From assembly GCF_037975245.1 (NCBI RefSeq), contig NC_092561.1:6250001-6314000 (forward strand): a DNA stretch of 64,000 nt, read 5' to 3'. The notes under the pieces are model-generated. The model saw nothing but the letters and a program-made list of their open reading frames with translations, searched no databases and was not told the DNA's origin. Source of the DNA: Apostichopus japonicus. Taxonomy: Eukaryota > Echinodermata > Holothuroidea > Aspidochirotida > Stichopodidae. Shown piece by piece: positions 32,670 through 48,015 of this stretch. Numbering within the stretch: the first letter of the stretch is position 1; each line of letters begins with the position of its first letter. The translations under genes were made by a program, and so were the position numbers.

Positions 32670-35600
32670 GGATGTTAGTAGAGATGATCTTTAAGACGGC
32701 GGGTGGGGTTGGTGGAGGGCGTGGTCGAGCCTGCTGAGGGACTAGAGGTTTTTGAAGATTTTGGTGGTGGTATCAACAGAGGTTGAGGTGTTGGTTGGAA
32801 CTATAACCAAAATATTCTGAAATTTTTACAGTAAATATAATGTGCAATAGATATCAGTTTTCAGTCAATATGATGATGGTCATTGTATTGTGACAATTTT
32901 AATACTATGTGTTAAATTTAATAGCATGAAGTTTGTTGCAAGTCTCATTTCTGGAGGTAGATTTGTGGCAAATTTGTGCCTTCAAAACTTATGTGGATTA
33001 AACCTTTTGAGGTTAAGTAATATTGAAACAATAGGTACATTTTAATACATATATATAAAACAGCACATATGAGATAAAATTCTTATCACAATATTTCTGT
33101 TTTTTTTAAAGGACAAATGTACAACATAAGACTCCACAAGTTATATTTCTTTCCACAAGAGATCTTAAGCAAAAACAAAATCACCCCCCCCCCCCAAGAT
33201 TCCGAAAGGTACTTAACTCTTCTTCCAATATCGCTACTTCAAATTCAGAAAAGATAATCTACTATCCATGACTCCACAAAATACAATGCTTGCCTTGAAA
33301 AAAAATGCTTTCATTTTACTTGTCTGTTGTATCAGAATATTTTTGAAATTCATAAGTTCATCTGTCATCTTGCTTAAATTATACATTCATACGGGTTCTA
33401 TGGTTTGGATAATAATAGTTAAGCGTGGTGTTTGTAAATATGTGAGCAGTTCAAAGATTAAAACAGAACTTTAAAAAAAAAACCTTTCTAGATACTAATT
33501 AAGGAACTCAGGAGGTATTTCTAATGGTACTATATTTTTTGTCAAGGTATATATTTTGCTTATCCATTCATTCTTCTACATTCTATTTTTTTAGTTTTTT
33601 GACCAAAGATTTACAGAAATTTTTGTATTTCCCATAGCGTCTTGCCTTATCTGTAGTTTGCCAAAAAGTGTGAAATAAGAGATGGGAAAAGCTATTAGTG
33701 TGTGTCAAAGTTTAATAACAATAGTCAAATTAACCAGCCATACTATTGATTCATAGCAGGGGCAGATTGGGTCTTAAAACCGGCCCGGGCATTTTCCACC
33801 GGCCCATTATTCATTGATATGTGATCGCTGTCCTAGGGGAGGGGTCTAAGTGGAGGGGGTTTTCCCCCTCCCATCGAGATTTTTTTGAAGTTAAGGAATG
33901 CCTAGATGCAAAATGGTGCTATATTTCTCAACTTTGTAGGTTACAATAATCATTTAAAAATGACCAAAAAATATTTTTCTAGAAGCAACACTTGATTAAA
34001 CTGAGGAAAACTAAAAATGTAAACGAAAATATATGTTTTAGACTAGATTTTATTTAGTTTTTCAAGCATTTTGTGACAACATGCTTGAAAAAAATGGAAA
34101 AAAACATAAATAAAATCCATTAGCACTGACGGGTTGCCAATAGCACGTTCTTTTGTTACAAACTTACAGACTAACTAACATGGTAATTTCTTGAGCTGAT
34201 TCCCACAGTTAAAAATATATTTCTACACAGCTTGTCTGTATTCTACTAACTACTGTGAAAATGGGCTGTAATTTTTACCAGGCTTACCTGGCCACCGCCC
34301 ACCTGGCAGTGCCCAAATGCCTGTTTGGCCAGTCTGCCACTGTCCATAAGATAGCAATAACTGTCATGAATAACTCCCCCCCCCCCCCCCCCCAAACATT
34401 TAAGATATATCTTATTCCATTTGGGAGATATCACAGATTAAATGCTCCTTAAGCACACAAGGACAAAGACTTGATTAAGTCTAAATATGACATCATTGAT
34501 CCACATGAGTTTCAGTTTGTTATGTTTTTCTGTTTTATAGTACAACATTTATTTCCTGTAATGGAGGTGTCAAGTTGTCAGCACGGTTAACATTATTTCC
34601 TTTAAAGTATGTATTCCGACAAATAAAGAGAAAGGAAAAACCAGATCAGATTCTAGTGACACTATGACATCACACAGTTTGAAAATGACAGCTCCCACAC
34701 AAACTTTTAAACTGTGTTATCTCCCAAATGCAGCAACATATTTCTTAGATGTGGGGGGTGGGGTGGGGTGGGGAGGGGATTGTTCTTCACAAGGACCTCT
34801 GTCAATATAAGCTACAGATGACAGTAAGGTTTTTCTCTCTGTTAAAAGTAGAATAAGTGTGATATCTGGTTTTAATTATTAAATTTAATTAATAATTACG
34901 CTTACAATAGTTTGTCATCCCGCAGTTCAGAAATGAATCATCATCTTGAATTGACTTGGAAATCATCGACAAGTTAACAAAGTTCAGGCCAGCATTTTGT
35001 AGACTATCATTACACTGCTGTTGTAATCAAACTTGTGTACAAAAGACAAGAACTATTTTGCAACAAGGTAAACTTGCTAAACCTGCTTTTTGCCTTCGTT
35101 TTGGTTAAATTTTAAATATCATAGGATACTAAGATTGTATTTAAAACAGTGCAGTTCATTATGCTTGTTTACTTTCAACTCAGATATTGAAAAATTCAAA
35201 TTTGCTTTTCATGTGTGATAAAAGATAATAGCAAAACTTGTCAGAAGGTAGAAACAAGATGAACTCTCTGTTTGATTGTCAAGCAATAATTGGAAATATC
35301 TGATGCATTTTTCTGATCATTTGCAATCATATTAAAAAATTGTTTATGATTTCTTAAATCAGTTATCTGTTGAGTTTTTGATGAGGTACAGTTTCACAAT
35401 TTTATTTATTTTGGTCATTTTATAAACTGATAGCTGGGATAAGTGTTCTTTCTTTCATATATTTGATAACCTCTTTCCATTTCACTCTTGACACTATCAT
35501 CTTTATAAAAAAATTAAAAGAAAATAAAGAGGTTTAATTGTGTTTGCAGATTTGTTTACTTTCTGTCCTTTGTTGTTCTAGGGCTTCGAATCATTACTCG

Positions 35601-36099
35601 CATATTTTGAAATACAAATCAAGTGTAACTGTTTCTTTAGATCATGCTCACATATGATATTTTGTGTACAAACGTTTATTAGTAATTTCATTAATTACTT
35701 GATTAATATTCTGTAGTTAAATTAAATTGTTGACCCTAAAATTTATCAAAAACATGCAACATTTCAAATGAAGGATTGGAAAGGATTGGATTGGAAAGGA
35801 TTGGATTAGTGGGAATTTAGGGTGCTGCAGAATGGCCCCAAGACTACAAGATAGTCATTTCACGATTCCCCCTACCAAAAATATTACTATATATAATAAA
35901 TCTGTCCCATCCCGAAAGAACTGCTGAAAAATGAAATCGGCGTGATCAAAGGACATACCACTTGACTACAATAATCTTATCTAATGACGGAGTGGTTTCA
36001 TTGGAGGTAATACCTGAGCATGAGCAAGGTAGGTTTTGACATACGACGATGCAACCTCTTGCACCCGTCTTTCAACAGCTGGGTTCTACGGTTACCACT
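32670..36099. other. Intergenic region, no gene recognised
   Basis: Between the JmjC stop codon and the next gene I find no coding exon. The first part should hold the JmjC 3' untranslated region; AATAAA hexamers stand at about 34622 and 35524. An 18-base C run lies at 34376-34393 and a G-rich quadruplex-like block at 34750-34780. The stretch at 33760-33870 (CAGGGGCAGATTGGGT and CCGGCCCGGGC) looks like the end of a degraded DNA transposon. Confidence 0.5.
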
Positions 36100-36224
36100 A
36101 GCAGCCAGAGTAACAATTTGAAACTTCGCTGAAAATTAAATATAAATAACGCCATAAAAGATGGATTAACGGCAGTGAACGGAGATATGAATACATTAGG
36201 ATCAAACGTAGTAACATGGGACAG
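36100..36224 (+). promoter_or_regulatory. Candidate non-coding first exon of the 37-62 kb gene
   Basis: A strong donor (GGGACAG then GTACGTG) follows 36224, and the coding exon at 37069 is preceded by an acceptor (TTTTCTTTTTCAG, ending 37013). Joining them gives a 5' leader; an ATG at 36188 in the first exon would run into a stop just after the junction, so it is an upstream ORF. The exon's 5' end and promoter are not defined. Confidence 0.4.
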
Positions 36225-37068
36225 GTACGTGTTCGCGTTTAAATTGGTGAAGAGTAAATGATTCTCCCTTCCAAACTACATATTTACATTTTGTTTATTA
36301 AATTTACTAACGTTAGCCTATTGCCTTGTCTATGATGTTCATTACCTTAATTATGGGACCAACGGTAGGCCTAAACTTACAAGAGGCAGGATAGGTTTAG
36401 CGAAACGAAAATCGGCACAACATATGACGGTACTCAATGGTTGGCAGGAAAGGTCAACTTATTTTCTGACTAACTCTATTAATTTTTGTTATCTAGTCGG
36501 CCTAGCCAAATGTTAGTATTACAGGTCAAGCACTACTCCACTAGGCTAAACTACACTGTAGAACTGAACCCTAAGTTTGCTTATAAACTATTTTTTCTGG
36601 CATGAACGTCCATAATTGTACATGCTACTGGTGCTAGAATGGCTATATAAATTAAATTCTCCAAATCAGAGCCAAGAATGGGCTCCTAAAGTTCTATACA
36701 TACATTAATATTCAAATCTGACATGTTGCCTCCAGAGGTTTGCTTGCATTGGACCATATTTGGCTTTTAGTTGGGTGGATGAATTTGTCAGTGAATTAAT
36801 TGTTGTAAGGTTTGTAGGCAAACGAGGAGGAGGGACACTTTAAGCCAAAATTAATGCTCTCATGTTTAAACAAATGACAAAGAATAACTAACTGGGAAAC
36901 TTGTTGTAGGATTGCTGAATTGTAAGAGCAAAGGAATTTTGAATTTTAGATTATAGGTAACTGGTGGCATTTGTCTGATAGCTTAAACCTGTAGTTGTGG
37001 TTTTCTTTTTCAGGTAACTTTCTCCGCCCACTTCTAGCTTTAAGAGGTCAAGTTCATCTCCCAAGAAA

Positions 37069-40000
37069 ATGACAACAGGTTCGACTGCAAAACCAACTGC
37101 CTGTGTTGTTCATTATGAAATTGAAAATGACGAAGAAGCCAAATTTAAAGAACTTTGGACACAGAGGGAACTTTTGGAGATGGAAAGGAAAGAGAGAGAC
37201 TATTTGAAAGTTCATTTCCCCAACTGCAGCAACCTAAGTCAAAGCTGGGATGAAAGATTAACAACTCGGGTAAATTTAACATTAAGTTAATAGTTTAGTA
37301 GGGAAAAAAGTGTCAGGAGGGATAATCTTGGTCTCCATCAAGGACGCTATGGGAGAGAAAGTTGTGCTCTGATAAAACTTGTCGGTGTGCAGTGTTTGGA
37401 TCCTCATAAAGAAGGGGAATGAGGTCAATATCAAAATTGAAACATATTTAGTCATTCCTTCTTGTTAATGGAGAATGATCTGAAGCAATGCACTTGTTGT
37501 ATTATGTACAGTATGGAGGCCTATGGTAACTTTGCATTTCCCCAACTTTGCAAACTGCATGAAAACATGTACTGTAGGTGCACTAATAAACATTGTTCAA
37601 GTGCTGCACTGTGTTTGTTCGAAGTAGAATTGGAACCACTTTGTCCGACACAATTTAATTCAACAAAACCTTCTAAGCAGAAATATCCTAAAAATGGTTG
37701 CACTGAATAAGCAAACATCAATTCTGTATTTTGAGGCACTTTTAATCATTATTTGAACCCATTTCACTGGAATTGTAGAGTAAATCTCAACCCATGCTTG
37801 AAATTAGGGAAATTTTCTCTTGCTTCAAGCACTTTGACTCTTGGAAGACTTCTAAGACAAACATAAATTTATCACATTCTGACAGAATTTAATCAAACAA
37901 TCTTTGAAATTGTTTAGATAAGGGAAATAACTAAACCACAGAGCAAAATCAGAAAGATCTTCATTTCAGCTGTCCTTTAGAAGAACATTTATGCAAAGTT
38001 ACCTTTTACCATCCTACTTTAAAACTTATAGCCATCCATCTGTTGAGCTGTAATATTACTGAAGAAATACAATCAACTCAGCTCTACAGTAAGTCAATAG
38101 TGAACCCACCTCATCAAACCTGATGGAAACATTGCACAGAGACATTTGAGACATGTTTTTGAACTTGTTTCTTTCCAGCACCGATACAGCTCCTTGAGGC
38201 CACCCCAGCATCCTCCCATACCCCCAACCAAGGATATCTCTTCCTGGCCAAATTCGAGACAGCTGAATACGAGACAAATTCTACCGTCCAGATCTTTTCC
38301 AAGGACGGCTCCTGATCTCTCTAGCTCTATATCTTTGTCGCGTAGTCTTGGTGCCGGACCGGGCGACACGAGTCTTACCTCCAATGCCGAAATGCTGGAT
38401 AATCCGTCCTGGAATTTTCATCTCAATGCTTGGGTATCGAGCAAACTTGTAAGTTTATTGTCAGTTATTTCATGCCTATTTTGTAGTTTTTGTGTCTTTC
38501 CATACTTGCGAGTACTTGAGAGCCACAGTTTTGATGAATGTAGAACTATGTATTCTTGGTAATGAGGTCATCAGTTCATCAACATTACAAACAGTTTATG
38601 ATTCGCTGTTTAGGTCAGTCTGTTTGTCTGGTACCTTTATGCATACCAGTGCGAAAAAAAGTTTCAGTAGAATCATTTAATGAATTTACAACTGATAGTG
38701 AAGCTTGTTGAAACTGTTATTAGCTAAAATATATATTGAACCTGTTTACACAAGGTGTGCAAATTGGTACAGTAAATTTCTGAAACTATGCAAATACTTG
38801 CTTTCTGTCAAGCTTATATTAAAATAGCTACCTCTCTCAGACTCTTCTTGCAAATGGTTTTCCCAAACACTGTTTTACAAAAACAGATTAGAAGCTAATT
38901 TTTCAGATCAAAGAAATAGCTTCATCAAGTACAGTAGAATCCTTCACATGCAAAATTAACGATTATTCATAAAAGACGTCTCTGAATTAATTTCTTAAGA
39001 AGTACTTTTGAATTGGAAAGTTATTTAGTGAAAACGATGTGAATGACTAAGATTCCGATAAGTTGGGGATTCTGGAAAACAAGTGTACAAATTGAATTTT
39101 TTGTCACCATAAGAAATGCACTAGCACCAAGATCAGTTTATAATTTTACAAGACAATATTCTATGTGGTTTCTGTGATTCAAACTACTTTGAAAAAGAGG
39201 GAGGACTTTATTTGCTAGTCAAAGAGCAGGATTTGAAACACCTTCAGCAGGGTCACCCGGCCCTAAGTTTAATTACTAGTTACAGTTAGAGTGTCTGACT
39301 TTTTGTGAATTATTTTCACACTCAATTTTTTTGCTTCCACGGATGTAAGAATGCTTAGATTCTGGTGACGTTCTTAAAGTAAGACAGGTGTCTGTCCCTG
39401 TCAAATTTTATTTGCCCGCTTGAGGACAGCTAATAAATCTGGCTTATAAATGTTAAATAATTCCCAGTCAAATGTCTGCTTTTATGTATGTATGTATGTA
39501 TTTTAGATCCTCCTGCAAGCAGGACCTTGCGAAGAAGCCATCATTGGCTTATCAAAGCCCCAAGCGGACCGAAGTCAGATCTTAGATTCATATTTAACAT
39601 CCATGATTATGAATTGTCAATTGTCAACAACTCTGTAACTGGACGACATACATTAATCTTAAGAGTGACTTGAACTCGGGACCTTATGATTGAAAGGCAC
39701 CGGCGTTAACCACTGAGCTAACACTCCACATACTGTATATGTTTTAAGGCCTTCTTTTATAATGTTGTGTTATAATGCCGACCTTGCTGAGAAACCACTA
39801 GCACCTATTTCAGTATGTACATGAAAAGAAGACAATGTATTTGTTTTGTGGCTGTGTTTACCCCCAATCAATAATTTGACCTGTCGACAGGGTATTAAGT
39901 ACTAGCCAACATTCAATGAATCTTTTAATCCATAGTCTCGAGAAAAACAATCGACCAGACATTTTTCAATTTCTTACCAGTCATTTCTACCAGTGTGGGT

Positions 40001-43000
40001 CATTCTTAGATACATTTTTCCTTTTGTTTTCGACTTTTCTGGTGTTACCCTTTTACGTACAGTATATATATACCTTTTCTTGTTCCGCCATTGTTATAAA
40101 ATCCATTGTTATGTACCAACATATATTGCGTGAGTTGTCTGTTCTGATGGACAGCCATCGACCAAGTAAAGCTTCTGTAAGCCACTGTTTTTGCTTCTTT
40201 GTGGATGGTAAACTGTGAAGTGGTGGTCTTGTATTATCTAAACAAATATTGATTATCCCAAACAATTGGTTGGTAGAAAGGCAGGAATGTTTAAAGTTGT
40301 CTGTACGTCAATACAGTCGATCCTCCAGTTGGGTTCATTCAATTGGTTTCGAACCAACTGTGTTTGCCATAGTTGCATCAAAGTAACCTTGCACTGGTGC
40401 ATTTACAAGAGCTTAAATTTTTTTTATATTGTCATTTATTAATATATATCAATATAAAATAAAAATGTTAGCAAACTGCTTATCTACTGTACTAGAGAGC
40501 CTGTGTAAGAGAATGTGTACAGTACTAGAGAGCCTGTGTAAGAGAATGTGTAAAAGTAAGTTGGCCTGATGTTTCGATCCTAGCAGGATCTTCTAAAAAA
40601 AAATTTATAAAAATATATATCAATATATTTTTTGTTATATTTGTCATTGAATGTAGATGCAAGAGAGAACATAAATTATAAATTATGTTTATGCAAAAAT
40701 GAGTACAAAGAAATTATTTTGTGTAACTTGTAGATTATAATTTACCTTAAAACTTTAAACTAACGGAAAGAAGTACAGTAAGAATGGACATAAATTAATG
40801 ATAAATGATAATGATAATAATAAAAAATTAATGTCTAAAAAAGCATTTGAAAAAGTGATCAGATGCTAGAGTACACTCTGGTTCATTGGATGAAGACAAG
40901 ACATCTTCTAGAATCTAGAAATTTTGCAAAAATATTGATTTCCAAGAACGACAGCACTGTCATGTGTAACACAGAGTATCACGTTGTCTGTTATGTATTG
41001 CTACTGTATGCTATGCTTGAAGATAAATGTGTGTACTCAATACTCCTCAGGAAATTGGAAATCCACCAAACCATTACACATGGATTTCCTACAATTTTTG
41101 AGAATAAATTAATTTGAAAAGATGCTGGCAGTATATTATGATCTTTGTATTCTCAAGAGAATATATATCGGAGATGGAGTTTGGCTGTTTGTTTGGAGAT
41201 GGTTGTTAAATATTGTTTGTCATAACTTTGTAACCAATTATCCAAGCAAAACCAAAGCAGGTCAAACCAAGAATTTAAAATGTTTTGTAAAGTAAAAACC
41301 TTGCTTAAGTTTTAAGAAGTTAGAGAAAAGTCTCTTTTTTTCACAACTAGCAGCTGCATGGAATTTTTTATTTTATATGATATTGTCAGGTTATGAATGA
41401 TTTTCTGCTATTTTAACTTTTCAATCTTCTTTTTTAACATTGGAGGGGGGTGAGAGAGGGTGTCAGGGTGGGTTGACACAGCATTTATATTGGAAGTGAG
41501 AAAAAAGATTGGGGTGCATAGTATACAAATAATAAATGGTTATGAGTGCAATAGTGCAAATATTTCATGAGTTGAAAGATGGAATGTTCCATTCAACGAG
41601 GCGCAGCCTCGTTGAATGGAACAAATTACATCTTTCAACTCATGAAATATTTGCACTATTGCACGAATGGAAATCATTCATTATTTGTTTTATACAACAC
41701 CTTCAAATTTGGATATAATTGGATGTAAAATGCACTCATGCAACAGATTGTTTTGAACAGACAGGTTTCTCTGCTGTCTTACCATTGAAAAAAGTGCTAT
41801 CAAAAAAGTATAACACATGGTTCTATTTCATAGAGTGAAATAGAGCGGATTTTGCATGCAATCGACGAGCAATTGACCAATCAAATGGCCGGAATATAAT
41901 TAGGTGTTGTATAATACCCTCTGTACAAAACTGTACAGCACAGTACTGCACAGTACATTACTGTACAGTACTGTACAGAGGGTATTACTGTATGCATACT
42001 TGTTGACCACATTATTGTACGTTGTCTCTTCTCGTTTGCATCCGTAGGGTCAAAGCAACACATACATAAGTTTGGCTGGCCAAACTGAACTTTTTGACCG
42101 AGGAATTTACAACTGTCTGGTAAGCATGCTCTTAAAGTTGTCATGATGCAATTAACACAGTATATATATGGAAATACTGCCTGTATAAAAATTTAAGTAT
42201 GTTGTTGTGAAAATTCTGAGCGGTCACTTTTATTTCGAGGATTTTGCGGAGAGTGCCAAGTTGACAGCAAATGGAAGAGTCTAAAATTGGATACAATTAA
42301 ATGACCTGTCCTTCATGCACCGAATCTCACATCATGATCATGTTACTTCATACACATTGAAACTTTACACACAAAAAAATCACCATCACAAGTTGTGACA
42401 TTCAAACCTTTAAATGTTTTTTAGCCTAATAGTTCGAAAAGTTATCTCCTTCAGTTCTGTTAGCCTTAAGAAAGTTTAGCTGACACTGTTGGCTGAACAT
42501 CCCCTTTCCTTAAAGGCATTGAAGACTTGCCCCAAACCGCGTGCCGGCTCTAAAAAAGTTAACTTTCCTTTGCTTGCAAGTGAAGTTTCCTTCTTGTCGC
42601 TATAAAATGCAGACAGTAATGAAACGTGATACCTTGTTATCTTTTATCTAGACCTGAGATGTCCATTGCTGCTATGTACACTGTGTTGTGGGTATTGACC
42701 ATAGCTGTATGTATTGACTGTACACTAGTGTCTAGTTACCGACGGTAGCAAGCTGTGTGCGTATATTCTGGGATCGATGGTGGTGTCTAACACTTCTGTT
42801 ACACCTCATTCAAAACTAGGTCAGATTACCGGCATGAGACATTTCTTTGTGCACGAGTCTTCACACCCTTTGACCTTATGATCCTGAAAGAAAGACCAAA
42901 AATATTTTGTAGTATTTACAGTCTGTTGCAATGTGCAGATAATTTGCAAAAAAGTATAATATTTTGTCTTTTTGAACGGCAGCCGGAGTTTCAAGAGGGT

Positions 43001-46000
43001 CCCATCTTGCCATGCCCTCGGTATCTTCATCACATGCATAAACAGACCGTCTTGAAACCAATAGAGCCCGGGAAGACAAAGAAAGTTCTGGAAAAACCCA
43101 AATTTTGGAAGTGGAAAGGAAAGACCAAACAACCAGTGACTGGAGATGAAGTAAAAAATGATGAAGGTGAGTTTTTTCTTTTGTTTTTTTTTCTGTTTTT
43201 CCTTTTTGATTTAAAATGATACAGTATAAATATTGGCAGCAATTAAAAATAAATGTAATTGACTACTTTGTGTGAAATTAGCAAATAAATGATATTTACC
43301 TGTTATAAAAGTTTAAGGAGTACTTTTTGGTTACTCATTGAGTAGCATCAATACAAATTTTCTAATAAGCCAAGAAATTTGATGATTTCTACTACATATG
43401 GCCAAAGTGAATCCGACTGAATCGATACTTTGAGAGATGTTATTTCCTGAGAGCGTTGTAGTCGACTGGTTATGTAAGGCAATCGCCTTGCAATCTATGG
43501 ATAACATGTTTAACTCATAGATAGAACAAAACATCCTTTTAATAGGCAAGGCATGTAATATCAATTGCCTTTCTTAAACCAAGTGTATAAATGACAATCT
43601 GCAAGTTGACTAGTAATTAAAGGTGTATGCTGGATTGTGGCTACACCCTAAGGGATGTCCTCCAAGGGGATGCATAGATATAGGGGACTGTGGTGCCCCA
43701 GGAGTACAGTAACTGTTCAAACTGTGTGTGACAAGTTACCAGGCTTCTTATGCCGTGAACCACCAACCTTTTCATACTTTAACATCATTTTAAAATTTTC
43801 AAGCCTCTTTTGGGCAAAATGATAGGTTTCATTCAACAATGATAATTTTAAGTAATTTTAATTGGTTTGCCTTGTCATGAATATCAAATGTAAGTTTAAT
43901 TTTTAGCTTTGAAGGTCAAGTGAATAAATGTTACTGCCAAAATGCCTGGAAGCTACCATCTCTCTCAAAAGATTCCTTTTCCTCCCTAAAAAGAAAAGAA
44001 AAATGATCAATTATGTTTAAATGCCTTGCACATTTACAATCACTTTCAGAACGTTTTCCTCTCTGAAACATTTAAACTGTCCAATTTGATTCTCCTAAAA
44101 TATCCCGATCTTAAATATTCTCTGCCAAAAAAATAATCAGTAAAGTAATAATCAGTAATTAAATAGATAAATATAATTTGGTGCCATATATAGATGACCA
44201 TTACTGATGAAAAAAATTATATGTATATGATAGGGAATATTAAATTTAGTGTTCAAATTTTGCATAGCAGTTTCAAACTTTGTCTATTATAAAATGATAT
44301 GGTTACTGTGTATAAGAACTGCTACTGTACAACTTTGCAACTTTGTATCTGCAATTTGCCCATTTTGCAAAGCATTTTGCATAGTATTTTGCGTAGCAGT
44401 TTGCATAGTATTTTTCATAGCAGTTTGCATATTATTTTGCACAGCATTTTGCCATGCCATATCAGATTTATAAATTATTCCGTGTATGTGTGTACAGTTT
44501 GTCAAACATTTCAATTGTTTTACTCACCTTTATGGTCCAAAACTGGTTACTTTGAGGGATGGAATCATAACCATATTTCCTATTTTCTTTCTTCTTTTCT
44601 CTTTTCTCTCTTACCCAGTCAATAGTCCTTCATTACCACCCATTCCCTCTGTCTCCCAGGAAACCTCTCTCCCTGCAACTCCTTCTGCCTCATCATTCTC
44701 CAACCATGCCGATTCTTCATCTGAAAGCTCCTCCTCTTCCTCCTCCTCCATGCCCGTATCCTTCCTGACCTCATCTCCAACCTCTTCTCCACATCACCCG
44801 AGTGGTGCAAAGTCACTCCCTGGCTCCTGTATCGGTCCAAGGCATCCCCCCTGTAATTCCCCTGCCCTACTATCCAAAAGTGCATCCCCTGCCAGTGTGA
44901 CTTCTCTTCTGTCGAAACCTGAGCACTTGACGAAGAGTGACTCTTCTTCCTCAGGATTGTCACATATCGAATTACAAATTCCTGCTCGTGTATTTCAAAC
45001 GGAGTGCACTGATGGAGGGCATGCTTTACCCTTACAGGGACATGTAGCAGCTTTCCTTACACCTACCTTGACCCCATGGCCATCTCCTCAGCTTTCATCC
45101 CCACATGGTAGCTATAATCCTTCCCCCTCCCTACTTCCTTCCGTAGGACCTTTGACCCCACAGAGCAGTATGTCTCCAGAAATGAAAAGAGATGGTAACG
45201 AAGGTAGAGTATATGTGTTGGAAATGTGAACGCCCCCCTGAAATTTTTTTATAGTTAGTTTGCTTCAAACATTAATAAAGTAATCGATTAATATTAGCAT
45301 GTACACACCATTTATGGAATGCTGCCTTTTGATTTCATAGGATAAAAACAAAAGATTAAAATGCATGCGCATACTAAAAATTAATAAACGTGTAACCAGA
45401 GAATACTTGAATGCTTACATTTCGTTCAACTCCTCTAATACTGAAGATGGTATGTTATTGTAATGTCCATTAATAATGGCAAACATACTTCTTCCATATA
45501 TATATTAAGTTTCCATTTTACTCGATAAATGATTCCCTGGTAACATTTAGTTGTCAGTTCATTACAAGTGCATGCATTCTTATGTTTAGAACATAATATT
45601 GTAAATTTGAACATTAATAAATGCACCCTTTTGTAAATTACTTACATTTATAGCCTACTGCAGTAGTATACATACATGTATTATTTCCATTTAAATACTA
45701 ATCTGAAATGCTGCCATCTATTATCCAGAAAGCTAAAATGACTGTACTGTCTCACACATAATTTGTCTTATAGATACTATTAACAAGTACTTACAAAAAA
45801 AAACTTGTAAAATTCACTCTGCATAATTAATCACACAATTAAGCTGCAGTACGTGGAAAAAGCAAAGTTATTTTCTTTCTCTTGAGAACAGAACTTTTCC
45901 CCCATCCCCCGCCCTCTCCCAACCATTTTTCTTCTTAAGGTATACACAAGCTCAGTTTCAAGCCTACTTCCTTCACAACTATTCTTATTCTTACTGTGTT

Positions 46001-47920
46001 TAGTTTTACCCCTTTTCTACCTTTTATATGATATGTGAAAATAAAATCAATTAGGTCAAAATGTAATTATTGTAAAAAAAAAACATACTTCTTTTAGTTT
46101 AAACTTGAATACAAAATAAATGAATAATTGATTGATTGATGTGGAAGCTTTTTTCTTGTTCCTAAGTTCTTCTTCTTATTAAATGATCTACTCACATGTG
46201 ATTAGTGTTGTCGCGATATTACGATGTGCTTCAAATGCATCCAACATGTCGAAAAATACATTTCTTCTTTTTGCTCCAAATACCATTCTGTATGTATGCC
46301 ATGCCAGCCTTAATGATTTGGTGATATTTTAAAAACTAGATCACAAAACAAATACATTAGAAAACTGAGGTCAAATATGTGTCTTGTTGACACTGATCAT
46401 TGGCCTAAGGTATTGATGCCTGGACCAGGAACTTAATTCCTACTGGATTTTGTTGAGTATGTGTTTAACTAAAGTGGGCCTGCAGTCACTTGTCAGCCTC
46501 TGAAGAAGATCCTACTAGGATCGAAACATCAGGCCCACTTACTTTCAGGCATTGTCTTACACAGGCTCTTAAGTGGATAAGCATTTTCCTAACAGTTTTG
46601 TTTTATTTGGATTTGGATTTTGCTGAGTAGAAAATGAATTTGTCTTCTTCATACCATAGATTGCAATTTTATCGTTTGCGGCATAGAACAAAATTATGAT
46701 AGATAGAAATGGAAAATGTCATATCTTGACAACCACACATGTATTACATATTTTGTTTCTTTTGAAGCTTTGCAATTCTGAAAGCTCGCCCTCTCTATAA
46801 TACAGCATGAGCAATTCAAAGCCCAAATTTGAGCTACTGTATTTTAAGTAAAAATAAACAAAACAATTTGAACGGGGGGAAAATAGGATCTATGGTTTGA
46901 ATAATCGATAAGTGTTACTGTTTGTGGTCTACTTATTTGGTCTCGCAGAAGGTTAGACGGCAGACGACTTAGTAGGAACCTAACACGACGGTTCACATGT
47001 ATCCCAAGGGTGCCGCAAAGCTCTGCAGTAATTAGCCAAAATATCACAAACTGGGGGATTTGGGAAAAGTCGCTGCATAGCAAGGTAAAGCGATTTATGC
47101 AGTCAAAAACAAAAAATGTTTTAGCTTTGAAAGAAAAGCTTCAATTTGATCATGTTGAAAAATCATTGTAAGATGCATAGAGCACCTCCATTTACCCACA
47201 TAGGAGTGTAGCTCAGTGGTAAATGCCAGTGCCTTTCAATCACAAGGTCGCGAGTTTGAATCACTCCCAGATTAATGTATGACGTCCAGGTCTAGAGTTG
47301 TTGACAATTGACAATTCATAATCATGGACGTTAAATATGAATCTAAGAGACTGACTTCGGTCAGCTTGCGGCTTTGATAAGCCAATGATGGCTTCTTGGC
47401 GAGTTCCTGCTTGCAGGATGATCTAAAATACATACATACATACACCCACACACACACACATACATACTGTGTGTGAATCGTAATTATGTCTGCATCGCCG
47501 GAAGGACACTCTCTGCTCCCAAAGTAATATTATTCAAAGTTGGCCCAGAATCTTTCTTTCCTTTCTCGTCTTCGTTTCCTCTCTTGTTTTTGTCTTATCT
47601 TTGTTGCTGTAAGGAATGCTATCGGTTTGACCTAATTTGTCTGAAACATTACCCATTAGCTTGTTGGAGCACAGAATTGATATGAAAATTGAATAACGGT
47701 TGAATCCGGGCAATTTAGCCGGCTGTTCTACAAGGGAGAGTACTAAAAGTTGAGAGGATTTAGTTTTCGCGGCTATAAACGTCAATTCAAGCATGATAAA
47801 TTTGGAAGACGGGACTCTCACGGAACAATGTGCTGTATTGTCAATTAAAGATGTGCATAAAATATGAACCGTGTATTTAGTCTTGTAGGTATTCAAACTC
47901 AGGCAATGCATGCACTATAA

Positions 47921-47952
<32 letters not shown>

Positions 47953-47981
47953 ATTTATATATTTATTTATATATATATATG

Positions 47982-48015
<34 letters not shown>

